This document shows positions 22,363-30,745 of a DNA stretch of 32,587 nucleotides, one piece after another. Source of the stretch: Lachnospiraceae bacterium (GTDB taxonomy: Bacteria > Bacillota > Clostridia > Lachnospirales > Lachnospiraceae). The notes beneath the pieces were generated by a model. It was not told the DNA's origin. It made no database searches and saw only the letters and a list, made by a program, of their open reading frames with translations. Where the stretch lies: NCBI GenBank assembly GCA_017619295.1, contig JAFZSQ010000063.1:1-32587 (forward strand), given 5' to 3'. A program made the position numbers and the translations under genes. Each line of letters starts with the position of its first letter. Within the stretch, counting starts at the first letter, position 1.

Positions 22363-24564
22363 TTAAGCCTTTAAATGAATTAAAATTGAAGCAAAATCTC
22401 CTGCCTTTTTATTTAGATACTTGCGATCCACAGGAATTCCTATTCTCATTATCTCACTTCCGTACATCTTATAAGTGAAATCATCATAGGTAACATCGTA
22501 GAGTTTGTCGGAATCTATGCCCTCGAGCTTAACTTTGAGCCAGGAACCGTTTACCTTGTTTAAAGTCTGGTAATAGCCCGCGATGGCCTCACTCTTATCC
22601 TCGTTGACAACAATCCAGCTGGTTTCATTGCCTTCATAAGGGCTTAAGATTCTGTAGAACTTGCCAAATTGGAAAAGTTTCCTGTATTCTTTGTAAAATT
22701 CTATCTGCTTCTTAACCTGTGCAAGCTCCTCGTCGGAAAGCTTGTTCAGATCAAGCTCGTAACCGAAAGCTCCATAAAAAGCCACATTGGCTCTTGTATC
22801 AATAGGAGTCACTCTTCCTACCTGATGATTCGGAACTGCGGATACATGAGCACCTGCACTGCGAAGAGGATATACGAGGCTTGTTCCGTACTGAATCTTA
22901 AGTCTCTCTATGGCATCCGTATCATCTGAGCTCCAGGTTTGAGGTGCATAGTAAAGCATGCCGGGATCGAAACGTGCTCCGCCGCTGGCGCAGGACTCAA
23001 ACAAAATCTCGGGATATTTGGAGGTAAGCCTCTCATATAGACTGTAAACACCCAGGATATACTTGTGCATAATGGTGCCCTGCATCTCGGCAGATGCGGT
23101 TCTGGAATATACTTCAGACATGTATCTGTTCATATCCCACTTTATATAGGTTATCTTTGATTCCGAAATAAGCTTGTCCAAAAGGCCAAAGATATAGTCA
23201 ACAACCTCTTTTCTTGAGTAATCCAAGGTATGCTGTGTTCTGCACATGGATTCGTATCTGTCCGGAGTTGAGAGAATCCAATCGGGATGAGCTCTGTAAA
23301 GGTCCGAATTCTTATTGGCCATCTCAGGTTCAATCCATATACCAAACTTAAGGCCCAAAGCTTCGACCTTCTTTGAAAGTCCGGATATTCCCTCAGGAAG
23401 TTTCTTCTTATTGGGATACCAATCGCCCAAAGACCTGTCGTCAATGTTTCTTTCGCCATACCAGCCGTCATCCAAAACAAAAAGTTCTACTCCGGCCTCC
23501 CTGGCTTTAGAGGCGATATTTAAGATTTTACCTTCGTCAAAATCAAAGTATGTGGCTTCCCAGTTATTAATAAGGATAGGACGTTCCTTATCTCTCCAGG
23601 TACCTCTTACAAGTCTTGAGGCATAAAGAGTGTGGAAGGTCTGGCTCATGCCGTTTAGACCGGTGTCAGAGTAAACCATTACCACCTCGGGAGTCTGGAA
23701 AGACTCTCCCTTATTTAAAGGCCACTTGAAGTTAAAGGGATTGATTCCCATAATAACCCTGGTGATATCATGAGGCGTAACCTCGACTTCACCCAGGAAG
23801 TTTCCGCTGTATACGAAGGAAAAACCGTATACCTCTCCGCTAAACTCTGTGGTGTGCGGTCTCTTGAGAGCTATAAAAGGATTGTGCTCCGCGCTGCTGG
23901 CTCCTCTTATGGAACCTATTGCCGAAACTCCCTCCTCCAGCTTTCTTACCTTAATCTGTCTTTCTCTTCCCCAGGCTCCTGAAAGATGAATCATCTCAAA
24001 ATCCTTGTCGGGGAAATCAACGCAGGCTGAAAGGGCTTTTTCAAGAACCACTTTGCAGTCGCCCTTTTGCTCGAATCTGGCGCTTCGTGTGATTACGGGA
24101 AGCGCTTCATAAATAGTATAGGTAAGAACAAGGTTTGTGTCCGTCACATGGTCGTACATTACAATGTCGATACTTGTGGCCTCGCTCTTTTTCTCAACAT
24201 ATGTTGCAGGCAGGCCCTCCAGGGGTTTCTTGCCCTCATAAATTGTATGGGTGGAATACTCGAATCTGGATACGTGGCTTCCGTTTTCCTGACGCAAAAG
24301 GAATGCAGACTCCCTGAAATCTCCGATACCGCAGGCCGGATACTCCTGCCTCTGATGCTGCAAAGCCAATCCGCCGTCCACCGAGCATACGCCGTGCATG
24401 AGAAAACCGTCGTTGCTCTGATAAGAGAAATCATCCCTGTCGTGGATTCTTTTGCCATAGTAAACGTTCTTAAGCATTCCGTTCTCCATGACTTCAATGA
24501 CATAGCTTATATAGTCGTTGTAGATATGAAAATCCCTGGATTTTTCGTGAAAAACAATAGGCAT
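22363..24564 (-). CDS. Intracellular alpha-galactosidase, GH36
   Basis: A 733-aa enzyme of the tetrameric GH36 (AgaA/RafA) type, which is about 720-745 aa. An N-terminal beta-sandwich (1-320) is followed by the barrel. The barrel has LDDGWYG (364-370), GIWIEPEM (408-415), YIKWDMNR with nucleophile D477, ESCASGGARFDPG (523-535) and SSDDTDA with acid/base D548. It hydrolyses terminal alpha-1,6-galactose from melibiose, raffinose-type sugars or galactosyl side chains of mannooligosaccharides. There is no signal peptide, so the substrate must be imported. It begins 12 bases after the second permease of a CUT2 transporter and is the last gene of that operon, closed by two terminators. Confidence 0.96.
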   Translation of the reverse strand: MPIVFHEKSRDFHIYNDYISYVIEVMENGMLKNVYYGKRIHDRDDFSYQSNDGFLMHGVCSVDGGLALQHQRQEYPACGIGDFRESAFLLRQENGSHVSRFEYSTHTIYEGKKPLEGLPATYVEKKSEATSIDIVMYDHVTDTNLVLTYTIYEALPVITRSARFEQKGDCKVVLEKALSACVDFPDKDFEMIHLSGAWGRERQIKVRKLEEGVSAIGSIRGASSAEHNPFIALKRPHTTEFSGEVYGFSFVYSGNFLGEVEVTPHDITRVIMGINPFNFKWPLNKGESFQTPEVVMVYSDTGLNGMSQTFHTLYASRLVRGTWRDKERPILINNWEATYFDFDEGKILNIASKAREAGVELFVLDDGWYGERNIDDRSLGDWYPNKKKLPEGISGLSKKVEALGLKFGIWIEPEMANKNSDLYRAHPDWILSTPDRYESMCRTQHTLDYSRKEVVDYIFGLLDKLISESKITYIKWDMNRYMSEVYSRTASAEMQGTIMHKYILGVYSLYERLTSKYPEILFESCASGGARFDPGMLYYAPQTWSSDDTDAIERLKIQYGTSLVYPLRSAGAHVSAVPNHQVGRVTPIDTRANVAFYGAFGYELDLNKLSDEELAQVKKQIEFYKEYRKLFQFGKFYRILSPYEGNETSWIVVNEDKSEAIAGYYQTLNKVNGSWLKVKLEGIDSDKLYDVTYDDFTYKMYGSEIMRIGIPVDRKYLNKKAGDFASILIHLKA

Positions 24565-24576
24565 AGGCTTTCTCCT

Positions 24577-25545
24577 TTATGACTCAGATAAACTCATTTT
24601 TTTCTTGGTGGATATTCTATCCGTAAGTCGATGGAACGTGGGAGATGTAAGGAATACGATTCCCAAGAACAATCCGCCCTTTATTAAGGACATGGCTGTT
24701 GAACTTACTCCCATGAGAAGCATTCCGTTGCTAAGTACATATGTGGTAAAACTTCCTATAATAGGTGCACTGATCTTGGCCTTGGCGCCGCCTCCGAAGG
24801 GGAAACCTCCCAAGGTAAGGGCAACCATTACGTTAAACATAAGGTCTGAGCCGGTGGAAAGGGCCGCCGTTCCTGCTCTGATTCCGATAAGGAAGGCTGC
24901 TACCGCTGCCAGCCCGCCATTGATGACAAAGCAAAGGACCTTTATCTTTGTAACCTTTATTGCGGAAAAATGTGCTGCCGTCTCGTTAGAACCAATCATC
25001 CTCACATAGTGACCAAAAGGTCTTAAGTAGAAAAGACCTGCTGCCAAAATCAGAAGGGCAAGTATAAGAGGAAGTTTAAATCCAAAGGTGTTAAAGCTGT
25101 ACAGACTTAAAGGCACCATGGCAGCCGAACTGGCAATAAAGTGCGTCATAAGTCCCGTACAAATGTAGGCTGTACAAAGAGTTGCCAAAAACGAAGGAAC
25201 TTTAAGTACAGATGTAATAACTCCGTTAAAGAGACCCAAAAGAAGGCCTGTAACAAGCATCATTACAACTCCCAGAACCGGATTGATTTCACCGATTTTG
25301 GCAAGGATAAAGCAGCATACACAAACCACGCCGCTTATGGACAAATCCATCATTCCGGTGGTCATTACAAAGAACACTCCCGTACTGGCCAGCATAAGGG
25401 CCATGGACTGTTCCATAACTATTTTGATGTTCTTTGTTGTAAGGGATTGTCCCTTAGTGCCGATTGCAAAAACCAGTATCAGAATTATCAGTGCAAGATA
25501 TGGTTTTACGGCTTCAAATATTTTATCTTTTGAAATTCTTTTCAT
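24577..25545 (-). CDS. CUT2 ABC transporter permease 2 (RbsC-like)
   Basis: A 322-aa permease of the ribose/galactose class, with eight or more membrane segments. MTTGMMDLSISGVVCVCCF (around 61-79) and ALTLGGFPFGGGAKAKISAPIIG match the BPD_transp_2 family. CUT2 permeases lack the EAA loop of CUT1 and usually work as homodimers. Here two different permeases are encoded, so a heterodimer is likely. It lies 9 bases after the ATPase gene and 12 bases before the alpha-galactosidase gene. Confidence 0.92.
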   Translation of the reverse strand: MKRISKDKIFEAVKPYLALIILILVFAIGTKGQSLTTKNIKIVMEQSMALMLASTGVFFVMTTGMMDLSISGVVCVCCFILAKIGEINPVLGVVMMLVTGLLLGLFNGVITSVLKVPSFLATLCTAYICTGLMTHFIASSAAMVPLSLYSFNTFGFKLPLILALLILAAGLFYLRPFGHYVRMIGSNETAAHFSAIKVTKIKVLCFVINGGLAAVAAFLIGIRAGTAALSTGSDLMFNVMVALTLGGFPFGGGAKAKISAPIIGSFTTYVLSNGMLLMGVSSTAMSLIKGGLFLGIVFLTSPTFHRLTDRISTKKKMSLSES

Positions 25546-25554
25546 ATTTTCACC

Positions 25555-27054
25555 TCACACCATGCACTGAACCAGAGTCTCTTCACCCAGTTCTTTGCTT
25601 CTTGCAAATTCTCCGGAGATTTCTCCGTCCTTTAAGATTATTATTCTGTCGCACATTCCGATAAGCTCCAAAAGCTCTTCAGAAATGATAACAAGAGACT
25701 TGCCCTGCTTTCTTAGATCATCAAGCATGCCATAAATTACGGCCTTTACTCCTACGTCTATTCCTCTTGTGGGAGAATCCATAATAAAGATTTCCGTGCC
25801 TCTGGCTATCCACTTGGTAAGAACCACCTTCTGCTTGTTACCGCCGCTTAGGGTTCCCACCAGCTGCTCAACGTCCTTCATCTTAATGCTTAAGACCTTT
25901 GCCTGTTCATCGGCAAACTCTCTTCTTTTCTTTGCCGTCACGAAGCCCTTTGAGCCAATCTTTTCAAGGCAGGTGGCTGCGATATTGTCGTTGATATCCA
26001 TCTGATTGAAAAGAGATTCCGTGTCTCGATTCTTTGAAATATATCCGATGTCGTGTTTTACGGAATCATCAATGGTCTTAATCTCTTCACCGTTTTCCAA
26101 AGTGACGGATCCCGACACGTCATACTCTATTCCAAAGATTGCCTTTCCAAGCTCATGCATGCCGGATTCACTAAGGCCGCCAAAACCTAATATCTCTCCT
26201 TTGTGAAGATCAAAGGATACGTCTTTAATTCTCTTTCCGGCTTTGAGGTTTCTGACTTTCATTACAACCTCATCGGAAATCTTTGTGTCATAGTCTTCCC
26301 TGTAATAACCACCTGAAACGGTACGGCCTACCATCAGGTTCTTAAGGCCGGTTTCGTCGATTTCCGCTGATTTTACCTCAGAAACAATCTTGCCATCCCT
26401 CATGACAATAATACGGTCGCAGAGGGTTAATACTTCCTGAAGGTCATGGGAAATAAGAAGAACGCTGTCTCCCCTCTCCTTGGTATTCCTGATTAATTTG
26501 TAAAGCTCGTCTCTTCCGGTCTGGGAAAGGGCTGTGGATGTTTCGTCAATCATTAAAAGCTTAGGTTTAACTGTGGCTGCTTTTACCAGCTCGATAAGCT
26601 TTCTTTGCTCCATGGAGTAATAGATAACATCATCCTTTTCGTTGATGTCCTTAAGACCAATGGCATCAAGGCGCTCCCTTGCCAGAGTGTTCATCATCTT
26701 GATATTTCTTACGCCGTGTTTTGTGAACTCGTCCTCGATTCCAAGGAACATGTTCTCCGCAACGGTAAGGCCCTTAATGGTGTTGGCCTCCTGAACTATC
26801 ATTGAGACTCCATGCTTATTGGCGTCTGTGAGGTTCTTGGGATTATAAGATTTGCCCTCAAGTAAAATCTCACCCTTATCCCTTTTTTGGATTCCCGACA
26901 AAAGGGATAAAAGGGTGGATTTACCTGAGCCATTTTCCCCCACCAGGCCACAGATTTCGCCTTTGTTAACCTCTATTGAAACACCGTCAACCGCTTTTGT
27001 GGCCCCAAAGTGTTTGTAAACGTCTTTAACCTGAACCAGTACTTTTTCGCTCAT
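25555..27054 (-). CDS. CUT2 ABC transporter ATPase with two nucleotide-binding domains (RbsA/MglA-like)
   Basis: A 499-aa fused ATPase, the usual length for RbsA-type proteins. Domain 1 has a canonical Walker A, GENGSGKST (39-47), a degenerate signature YYSMEQR (145-151), and Walker B LLMIDE with D170 and E171. Domain 2 has the normally degenerate Walker A, GLSESGMHELG (293-303), and a perfect signature LSGGNKQ (402-408). In its Walker B IFIMDSPTRGID, S427 replaces the usual glutamate. Combining these, only the composite site of domain 1 Walker A and domain 2 signature should hydrolyse ATP. The gene lies between the two permease genes with gaps of about 10 bases. Confidence 0.95.
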   Translation of the reverse strand: MSEKVLVQVKDVYKHFGATKAVDGVSIEVNKGEICGLVGENGSGKSTLLSLLSGIQKRDKGEILLEGKSYNPKNLTDANKHGVSMIVQEANTIKGLTVAENMFLGIEDEFTKHGVRNIKMMNTLARERLDAIGLKDINEKDDVIYYSMEQRKLIELVKAATVKPKLLMIDETSTALSQTGRDELYKLIRNTKERGDSVLLISHDLQEVLTLCDRIIVMRDGKIVSEVKSAEIDETGLKNLMVGRTVSGGYYREDYDTKISDEVVMKVRNLKAGKRIKDVSFDLHKGEILGFGGLSESGMHELGKAIFGIEYDVSGSVTLENGEEIKTIDDSVKHDIGYISKNRDTESLFNQMDINDNIAATCLEKIGSKGFVTAKKRREFADEQAKVLSIKMKDVEQLVGTLSGGNKQKVVLTKWIARGTEIFIMDSPTRGIDVGVKAVIYGMLDDLRKQGKSLVIISEELLELIGMCDRIIILKDGEISGEFARSKELGEETLVQCMV

Positions 27055-27064
27055 ATCCCCCTCC

Positions 27065-27997
27065 TTACTTCACCACGTCAAACTTTCTGGCCATGCTGGA
27101 GAAACGCACGAGAAGAATCATGGCAATACCTACAACCACGTTCTGAAGTGCAGCTTCGAGTCCATTGGTCAGAAGTCCGTTTGAGATGATATTAAGAATG
27201 AAACAACCGATAAAGAGCGATATCATCGGATTAATATATTTCTTAAAGGCTATGGCAAACATGCAGGCCATAACCGGCTTGAAAATCGAAGTAACCGAGC
27301 TTAATCCGGTGGCATAGGCAACGGATGCCGAGTAGCTTATGCTGTTTAACGCATATACACCGGTACAAAGACCACAGCAGATAAAGGCTATTGTCTTGTA
27401 TTTCTTAACATTGACGCCCACATTCTCCGTAAGCTTTGCATTGGAGCCTATGGCATCAATATATACGCCAAGTTTCGTATATCTCAAAATCAGACCATTG
27501 ATTATCAAAATCACGATTCCGGGAATCATATCAAAAGGTGCCTTGCCGAAGAATCTGAAGGCCGGGTCCACGGAAAGAGTTGTGTTTCCTGAACAAAGAA
27601 GTACGGAAAAAGCCTCATAGATAATAGTCAGGGCAACGGATATGATTATGGGCGGAGCGTCGATATTTACCATCAGGAAACTTGAGATGAATGAAATCAA
27701 ACATCCTGTAAGAATTGTTCCTATAAAAAGCCCCGGCATTCCTATAAGGTTCGAAAGGTAGATACCTATCATGGAGCTTATGATGGCATTGACACCAACG
27801 GTCAGATCGTAAATGTCCATAGAAAGAATATAATAAAAACCACAGGCCAATATCGAATGGATAAAGGTCTGCTGTATCAGCACATACATGCTGTTAGGGT
27901 TACCGAATCTTTCCGGCTGAAGAAGCCTGAAAATAACATACAGAAGGATTACGGTCAAAAATGGCAGTAAACTGCGAATCAGTTTGGATTTTTTCAT
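27065..27997 (-). CDS. CUT2 ABC transporter permease 1 (RbsC-like)
   Basis: A 310-aa membrane permease with about eight to ten segments. The SMDIYDLTVGVNAIISSMIG stretch (59-78) is the counterpart of the family's DLSVG motif. It is clearly diverged from the second permease, so the pair is probably a heterodimer rather than a recent duplication. A hairpin in the 64-base gap after the binding-protein gene separates it from its partner. It starts with a basic MKKSKLIRS end, typical of cytoplasmic N-termini. Confidence 0.91.
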   Translation of the reverse strand: MKKSKLIRSLLPFLTVILLYVIFRLLQPERFGNPNSMYVLIQQTFIHSILACGFYYILSMDIYDLTVGVNAIISSMIGIYLSNLIGMPGLFIGTILTGCLISFISSFLMVNIDAPPIIISVALTIIYEAFSVLLCSGNTTLSVDPAFRFFGKAPFDMIPGIVILIINGLILRYTKLGVYIDAIGSNAKLTENVGVNVKKYKTIAFICCGLCTGVYALNSISYSASVAYATGLSSVTSIFKPVMACMFAIAFKKYINPMISLFIGCFILNIISNGLLTNGLEAALQNVVVGIAMILLVRFSSMARKFDVVK

Positions 27998-28016
27998 AAT
28001 TCCACCTTTAAAATAT

Positions 28017-28038
28017 GGGGAAGGCCAAAGCCTTCCCC
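28017..28038 (-). terminator. Intra-operon hairpin/attenuator after the CUT2 binding-protein gene
   Basis: GGGGAAGGC (28017-28025) and GCCTTCCCC (28030-28038) form a perfect 9-bp stem with a 4-base loop. On the minus strand it is followed only by ATATTTTAAAGG, a weak T stretch. Such hairpins let the binding protein be made in excess, by partial termination or by protecting the upstream mRNA from 3'-exonucleases. Confidence 0.75.
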
Positions 28039-28061
28039 TATTGTATGCAAGGCATTTCTTA

Positions 28062-29294
28062 TCAGAATGTTCCTGCGTGACGCTTCTTTACATCCTCTAA
28101 GGACATATTTCCTGCCATATCGGCAATATCTTCAATCTTGGTGTCGGGATTGAAAAGAATGCACAGATTCTGGATTTCCTCGGTGTTGAGGTTCTGTCTG
28201 TGATAGAAGTCCTCATCATATCCGATACACCACTTAAGGTAATCGGCATACTCCTCGGCACCTGATATCTTCATCATAGCATTTTCGATATCAAGAGGGA
28301 AATCTGCCTGATCATAAGCACCGCTTAATGCGTTAACAAGGGTAATGAGTGAGAACGTTGCATCTGCATGGTGTCCGCCTGCAACTGCTGTAATCTGGCC
28401 CTTTTCGATGTTCTCGCCGAGAGTGGTGTCAAAGTCAACACCTACAACAGGAAGGTAATCTGTAATACCTACTGTCTCCTCTGCTGTAACAAGGTATGTA
28501 ACGTAGTTTGACTTAACTGCAAGGATACCATCGATTTCGGGATAAGCGGTAAGCATGTTAACAAGTGTCTCTGTTGCTGTTGCATCATCGGGAAGATCCC
28601 ACTGCTCAACAACAAGGTTCATACCAAAGTCCTTACATGCATCACGATAAGCCTGAGCTCTTGCTTCGTATGCTGTATCGCCGTGATATGAGCTGATCAT
28701 GGCAACATTCTTTGCACCTGTCTTTGAGAGTTCTTCTGCAAGTGAATAAGCTGTGCCATACTCATCTTCGTGGAAACGTCCAACATAGTAAGGATTTGCC
28801 TCAACAACCTTTGCAACTTCTTCGTCATTGATTGTTCTGGTTGCCTGGATGAACATCATCTCGTTCTCCTGGCAAATCTGGCTGATTGTTACAAGAGATG
28901 CTTCTGAGAAGTTAATAACGATAACGCCGTCACAACCTGATGCTGCGAAGTTCTCAACTGCAGCAACTACGCTCTCTGCTGAAATATCATCGTTGTTGGG
29001 GTTGAATACAAGGTCAACTCCCAGTGCTTCTGCAGCAAGCTTAATCTGGTTAGCACCATCGATACAGATGCCTGCAACGGGTAAATCCCAGAATGTATAA
29101 CCGATTTTAAGCTTCTTGCCCTCTGTGGCAGGGGCTGCTGTTTCTGTGGTGGCTTCAGTTGTTGCTTCGGTAGCAGCTTCTTCAACTTTCTCCGGTGCGT
29201 TATCGGTTGCGGGTGCCGCTGCGCCCTCTGCGCCGCAGGACATTAATCCGATACAAAGTACTGCACTGAGGAGTATTGCCAACAATTTTTTCAT
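28062..29294 (-). CDS. CUT2 extracellular sugar-binding lipoprotein (RbsB/peripla_BP_4 type)
   Basis: A 410-aa solute-binding protein with lipobox L-M-S-C20 and an Ala/Thr/Glu linker of repeated TEATTEA units (about 33-53). The mature domain is of the ribose/galactose type: KLKIGYTFWDLPVAGICIDGANQIKLAAEALG, FAASGCDGVIVINFSEA and DGILAVKSNYVTYLVTAEE. It is longer than RbsB because of the linker and C-terminal extension. It would bind a small sugar outside the cell; the GH36 gene in the same operon points to galactose-containing sugars. The ATG has a GGGAGGAA ribosome binding site. It heads the operon and is divergent to an AraC regulator. Confidence 0.93.
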   Translation of the reverse strand: MKKLLAILLSAVLCIGLMSCGAEGAAAPATDNAPEKVEEAATEATTEATTETAAPATEGKKLKIGYTFWDLPVAGICIDGANQIKLAAEALGVDLVFNPNNDDISAESVVAAVENFAASGCDGVIVINFSEASLVTISQICQENEMMFIQATRTINDEEVAKVVEANPYYVGRFHEDEYGTAYSLAEELSKTGAKNVAMISSYHGDTAYEARAQAYRDACKDFGMNLVVEQWDLPDDATATETLVNMLTAYPEIDGILAVKSNYVTYLVTAEETVGITDYLPVVGVDFDTTLGENIEKGQITAVAGGHHADATFSLITLVNALSGAYDQADFPLDIENAMMKISGAEEYADYLKWCIGYDEDFYHRQNLNTEEIQNLCILFNPDTKIEDIADMAGNMSLEDVKKRHAGTF

Positions 29295-29332
29295 TTAGTG
29301 TTCCTCCCATTCTTAATTGCAAAGTTTACAAA

Positions 29333-29346
29333 ATGCACAATTGCAT
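29333..29346. promoter_or_regulatory. Palindrome in the CUT2 operon leader region
   Basis: ATGCA-CAAT-TGCAT is a perfect short palindrome 40-50 bases before the binding-protein ATG. It could be a regulator site in the promoter or leader. It lacks the central CG of a cre site, so I do not call it one. Confidence 0.35.
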
Positions 29347-29394
29347 TCTGTTACAATACTATTTTACTTACATATTGCACAAATAACCATGTTG

Positions 29395-29426
29395 AAATGT
29401 TAAATAGTATTATCAAAATGTTAAAT
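29395..29426. promoter_or_regulatory. Direct-repeat operator for the AraC-type regulator
   Basis: AAATGTTAAAT occurs at 29395-29405 and 29416-29426, followed by AGT and GGT respectively. The two copies are exactly 21 bp apart, the spacing of two AraC half-sites. They lie between the divergent promoters, just upstream of the regulator's own -10 (TATAAT, 29454-29459). They could act both in autoregulation and in activating the CUT2 operon. Confidence 0.65.
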
Positions 29427-29453
29427 GGTTGTATTTTTGTTTCAAAATTTCAC

Positions 29454-29459
29454 TATAAT
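29454..29459 (+). promoter_or_regulatory. -10 box of the AraC-type regulator gene
   Basis: TATAAT on the plus strand, 47 bases before the ATG. A possible -35, TTGTAT at 29429-29434, sits at 19 bases, longer than ideal, as is common for activator-dependent promoters. Confidence 0.5.
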
Positions 29460-29505
29460 GTAATAGGATATATTCTGTGCTAAAATAGTGGGGAGGTATA
29501 TCGGT

Positions 29506-30366
29506 ATGGAAAGGGAAACTACTTACAAAAATGTAGCGGGCTTCAAGTGCCTTCGCAATATTAAGCGCCAGACAAACGACTTGTATCTGGTTCATTGCGG
29601 TATGCAAAAATGCCCTCCCGGCTACACCTATGACCATAAGATCCCCAACGAAAATCACGTTCATTTTGTTACCGACGGAAAAGGGGTTCTTACGGTAAAC
29701 GGCAAGGAATATTCCATAAAGAAAAATGATATCTTCCTGATTCCCAAGGGCGCCAACATCAAGTACTTTGCCGACATGGAAAAGCCCTGGACATACATGT
29801 GGGTTACCTTTGACGGAGAAATGGCCGACACTTACCTTACAAATGCCTGCCTTTCCGCCGAGACACCGGTGGTCCACTCCACAATTCCCACCGAATCCTA
29901 CACTCCCCTTATCCAGAGCATCCTTGATGCCAACCATCTGACCATGGCAAACGAGATAAAGAGGGTAGCTTATCTTTATGAAATTCTTTCCATGTTAATA
30001 GAAGCCCAGGCATCCGCAAGAAACGCCGACGGTTCCTATGACTATTCGGCTGATGCGTACGTGGACTACGCTCTTCAGTATATAAAAATTAACTATAAGA
30101 CCATTAAGGTTGGGGACATCGCCAACTACGTAGGAATCAACCGTTCCTACCTCACTTCACTGTTTAAGAAGAAACTTAACGTCACTCCCCAACAGTACCT
30201 TATAAGACATAAGCTTTCAGAGGCTGCAAGAATTCTTAAGTCCACCGATATGAGTGTGGCTGAGATTGCCGAGGCAGTCGGCTATGACGATTCGGGAAAC
30301 TTCGCAAGAGTATTCAAACAAACCTACGGACTTTCCCCACAGAACTACAGATCTTCAGAAGTATAA
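29506..30366 (+). CDS. AraC-family transcriptional regulator with cupin sensor domain
   Basis: From ATG 29506 (GGGAGG, 9 bases upstream) the product is 286 aa. An in-frame GTG at 29488 lies before the ribosome binding site and is not used. The N-terminal half is a cupin sugar-sensing domain: HVHFVTDGKGVLTVNGKEY, KKNDIFLIPKGANIKYF, WTYMWVTFDG. The C-terminal 100 residues hold two helix-turn-helix motifs: IKVGDIANYVGINRSYLTSLFKKKL and MSVAEIAEAVGYDDSGNFARVFKQTYGLSPQNYR. This matches regulators of alpha-galactoside operons (RafR/MsmR type). It is divergent to the CUT2-GH36 operon and most likely activates it when an alpha-galactoside or galactose is present. Confidence 0.94.
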   Translation: MERETTYKNVAGFKCLRNIKRQTNDLYLVHCGMQKCPPGYTYDHKIPNENHVHFVTDGKGVLTVNGKEYSIKKNDIFLIPKGANIKYFADMEKPWTYMWVTFDGEMADTYLTNACLSAETPVVHSTIPTESYTPLIQSILDANHLTMANEIKRVAYLYEILSMLIEAQASARNADGSYDYSADAYVDYALQYIKINYKTIKVGDIANYVGINRSYLTSLFKKKLNVTPQQYLIRHKLSEAARILKSTDMSVAEIAEAVGYDDSGNFARVFKQTYGLSPQNYRSSEV

Positions 30367-30369
30367 AAA

Positions 30370-30391
30370 AAGCGCCGCATCTGCGGCGCTT
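30370..30391. terminator. Bidirectional terminator between the AraC and HPr-like genes
   Basis: AAGCGCCGC (30370-30378) and GCGGCGCTT (30383-30391) form a 9-bp stem with a 4-base loop. A run of T-type sequence lies on both sides: TAATATTTT on the plus strand and TTTTTTA on the minus strand. It lies between convergent stops. Confidence 0.9.
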
Positions 30392-30402
30392 AATATTTTG
30401 GT

Positions 30403-30642
30403 TTATACTTCAGGGTGCTTATTGAAGAAATTTAAGAACTTAGCCTCGTCTTCCTTGTCATCGCACCAAAGCTCAAGGTCATCACCGTGGTTGCCAAGAA
30501 GTGCGCCCATTGCAATGTACTGGCTGAAGTTTGACTTAAGGTTGAACTTGTCGCCCTGAGGAGATGTGAGATATACATCACCCCTACATTCTTTAACTAC
30601 GTTCAAGAATTCATTAACCTGATCAATGTTTGATAATTTCAT
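30403..30642 (-). CDS. HPr-like small protein lacking the phosphorylatable histidine
   Basis: A 79-aa protein whose second half follows the HPr fold. GDVYLTSPQGDKFNLKS (21-37) and MGALLGNHGDDLELWCDDKEDEAKFLNFF (45-73) align by eye with the strand, NLKS and ADVTITVDGADE regions of HPr. The N-terminal GIHARP loop with active His15 is absent, so it cannot take phosphate from Enzyme I in the normal way. The NLKS serine at the Ser46 position is kept. It may be a regulatory relative such as Crh, or an unrelated function on the same fold. AGGAGGG stands 9 bases before the ATG. It is a single gene, with a possible weak promoter at 30692-30719. Confidence 0.75.
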   Translation of the reverse strand: MKLSNIDQVNEFLNVVKECRGDVYLTSPQGDKFNLKSNFSQYIAMGALLGNHGDDLELWCDDKEDEAKFLNFFNKHPEV

Positions 30643-30691
30643 TTCTAAATTCCCTCCTAATAAAATTTGATTAAAGTCCCTCTGCCTCTAT

Positions 30692-30719
30692 TCTATATCC
30701 TTAGGGGCACTTCCGTAAA
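30692..30719 (-). promoter_or_regulatory. Possible promoter of the HPr-like gene
   Basis: TTTACG (30719 back to 30714) and TATAGA (30697 back to 30692) on the minus strand, with a 16-base spacer. The boxes are weak, but nothing better lies between the palindromes and the gene. Confidence 0.35.
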
Positions 30720-30745
30720 GTCTAAAATGCTGCGAATTGTCGGAC

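Noticed and set aside
24067-24582. A 171-codon plus-strand frame opposite the GH36 start
   Set aside because: Antisense to the conserved N-terminal domain of the alpha-galactosidase; Cys/His-rich composition typical of shadow frames.
29333-29346. A catabolite-responsive (cre) site before the CUT2 operon
   Set aside because: The palindrome lacks the central CG and flanking bases of the cre consensus.
29413-29937. A 174-codon minus-strand frame opposite the AraC-type gene
   Set aside because: Antisense to the cupin domain; it also covers the promoter repeats and lacks a ribosome binding site.
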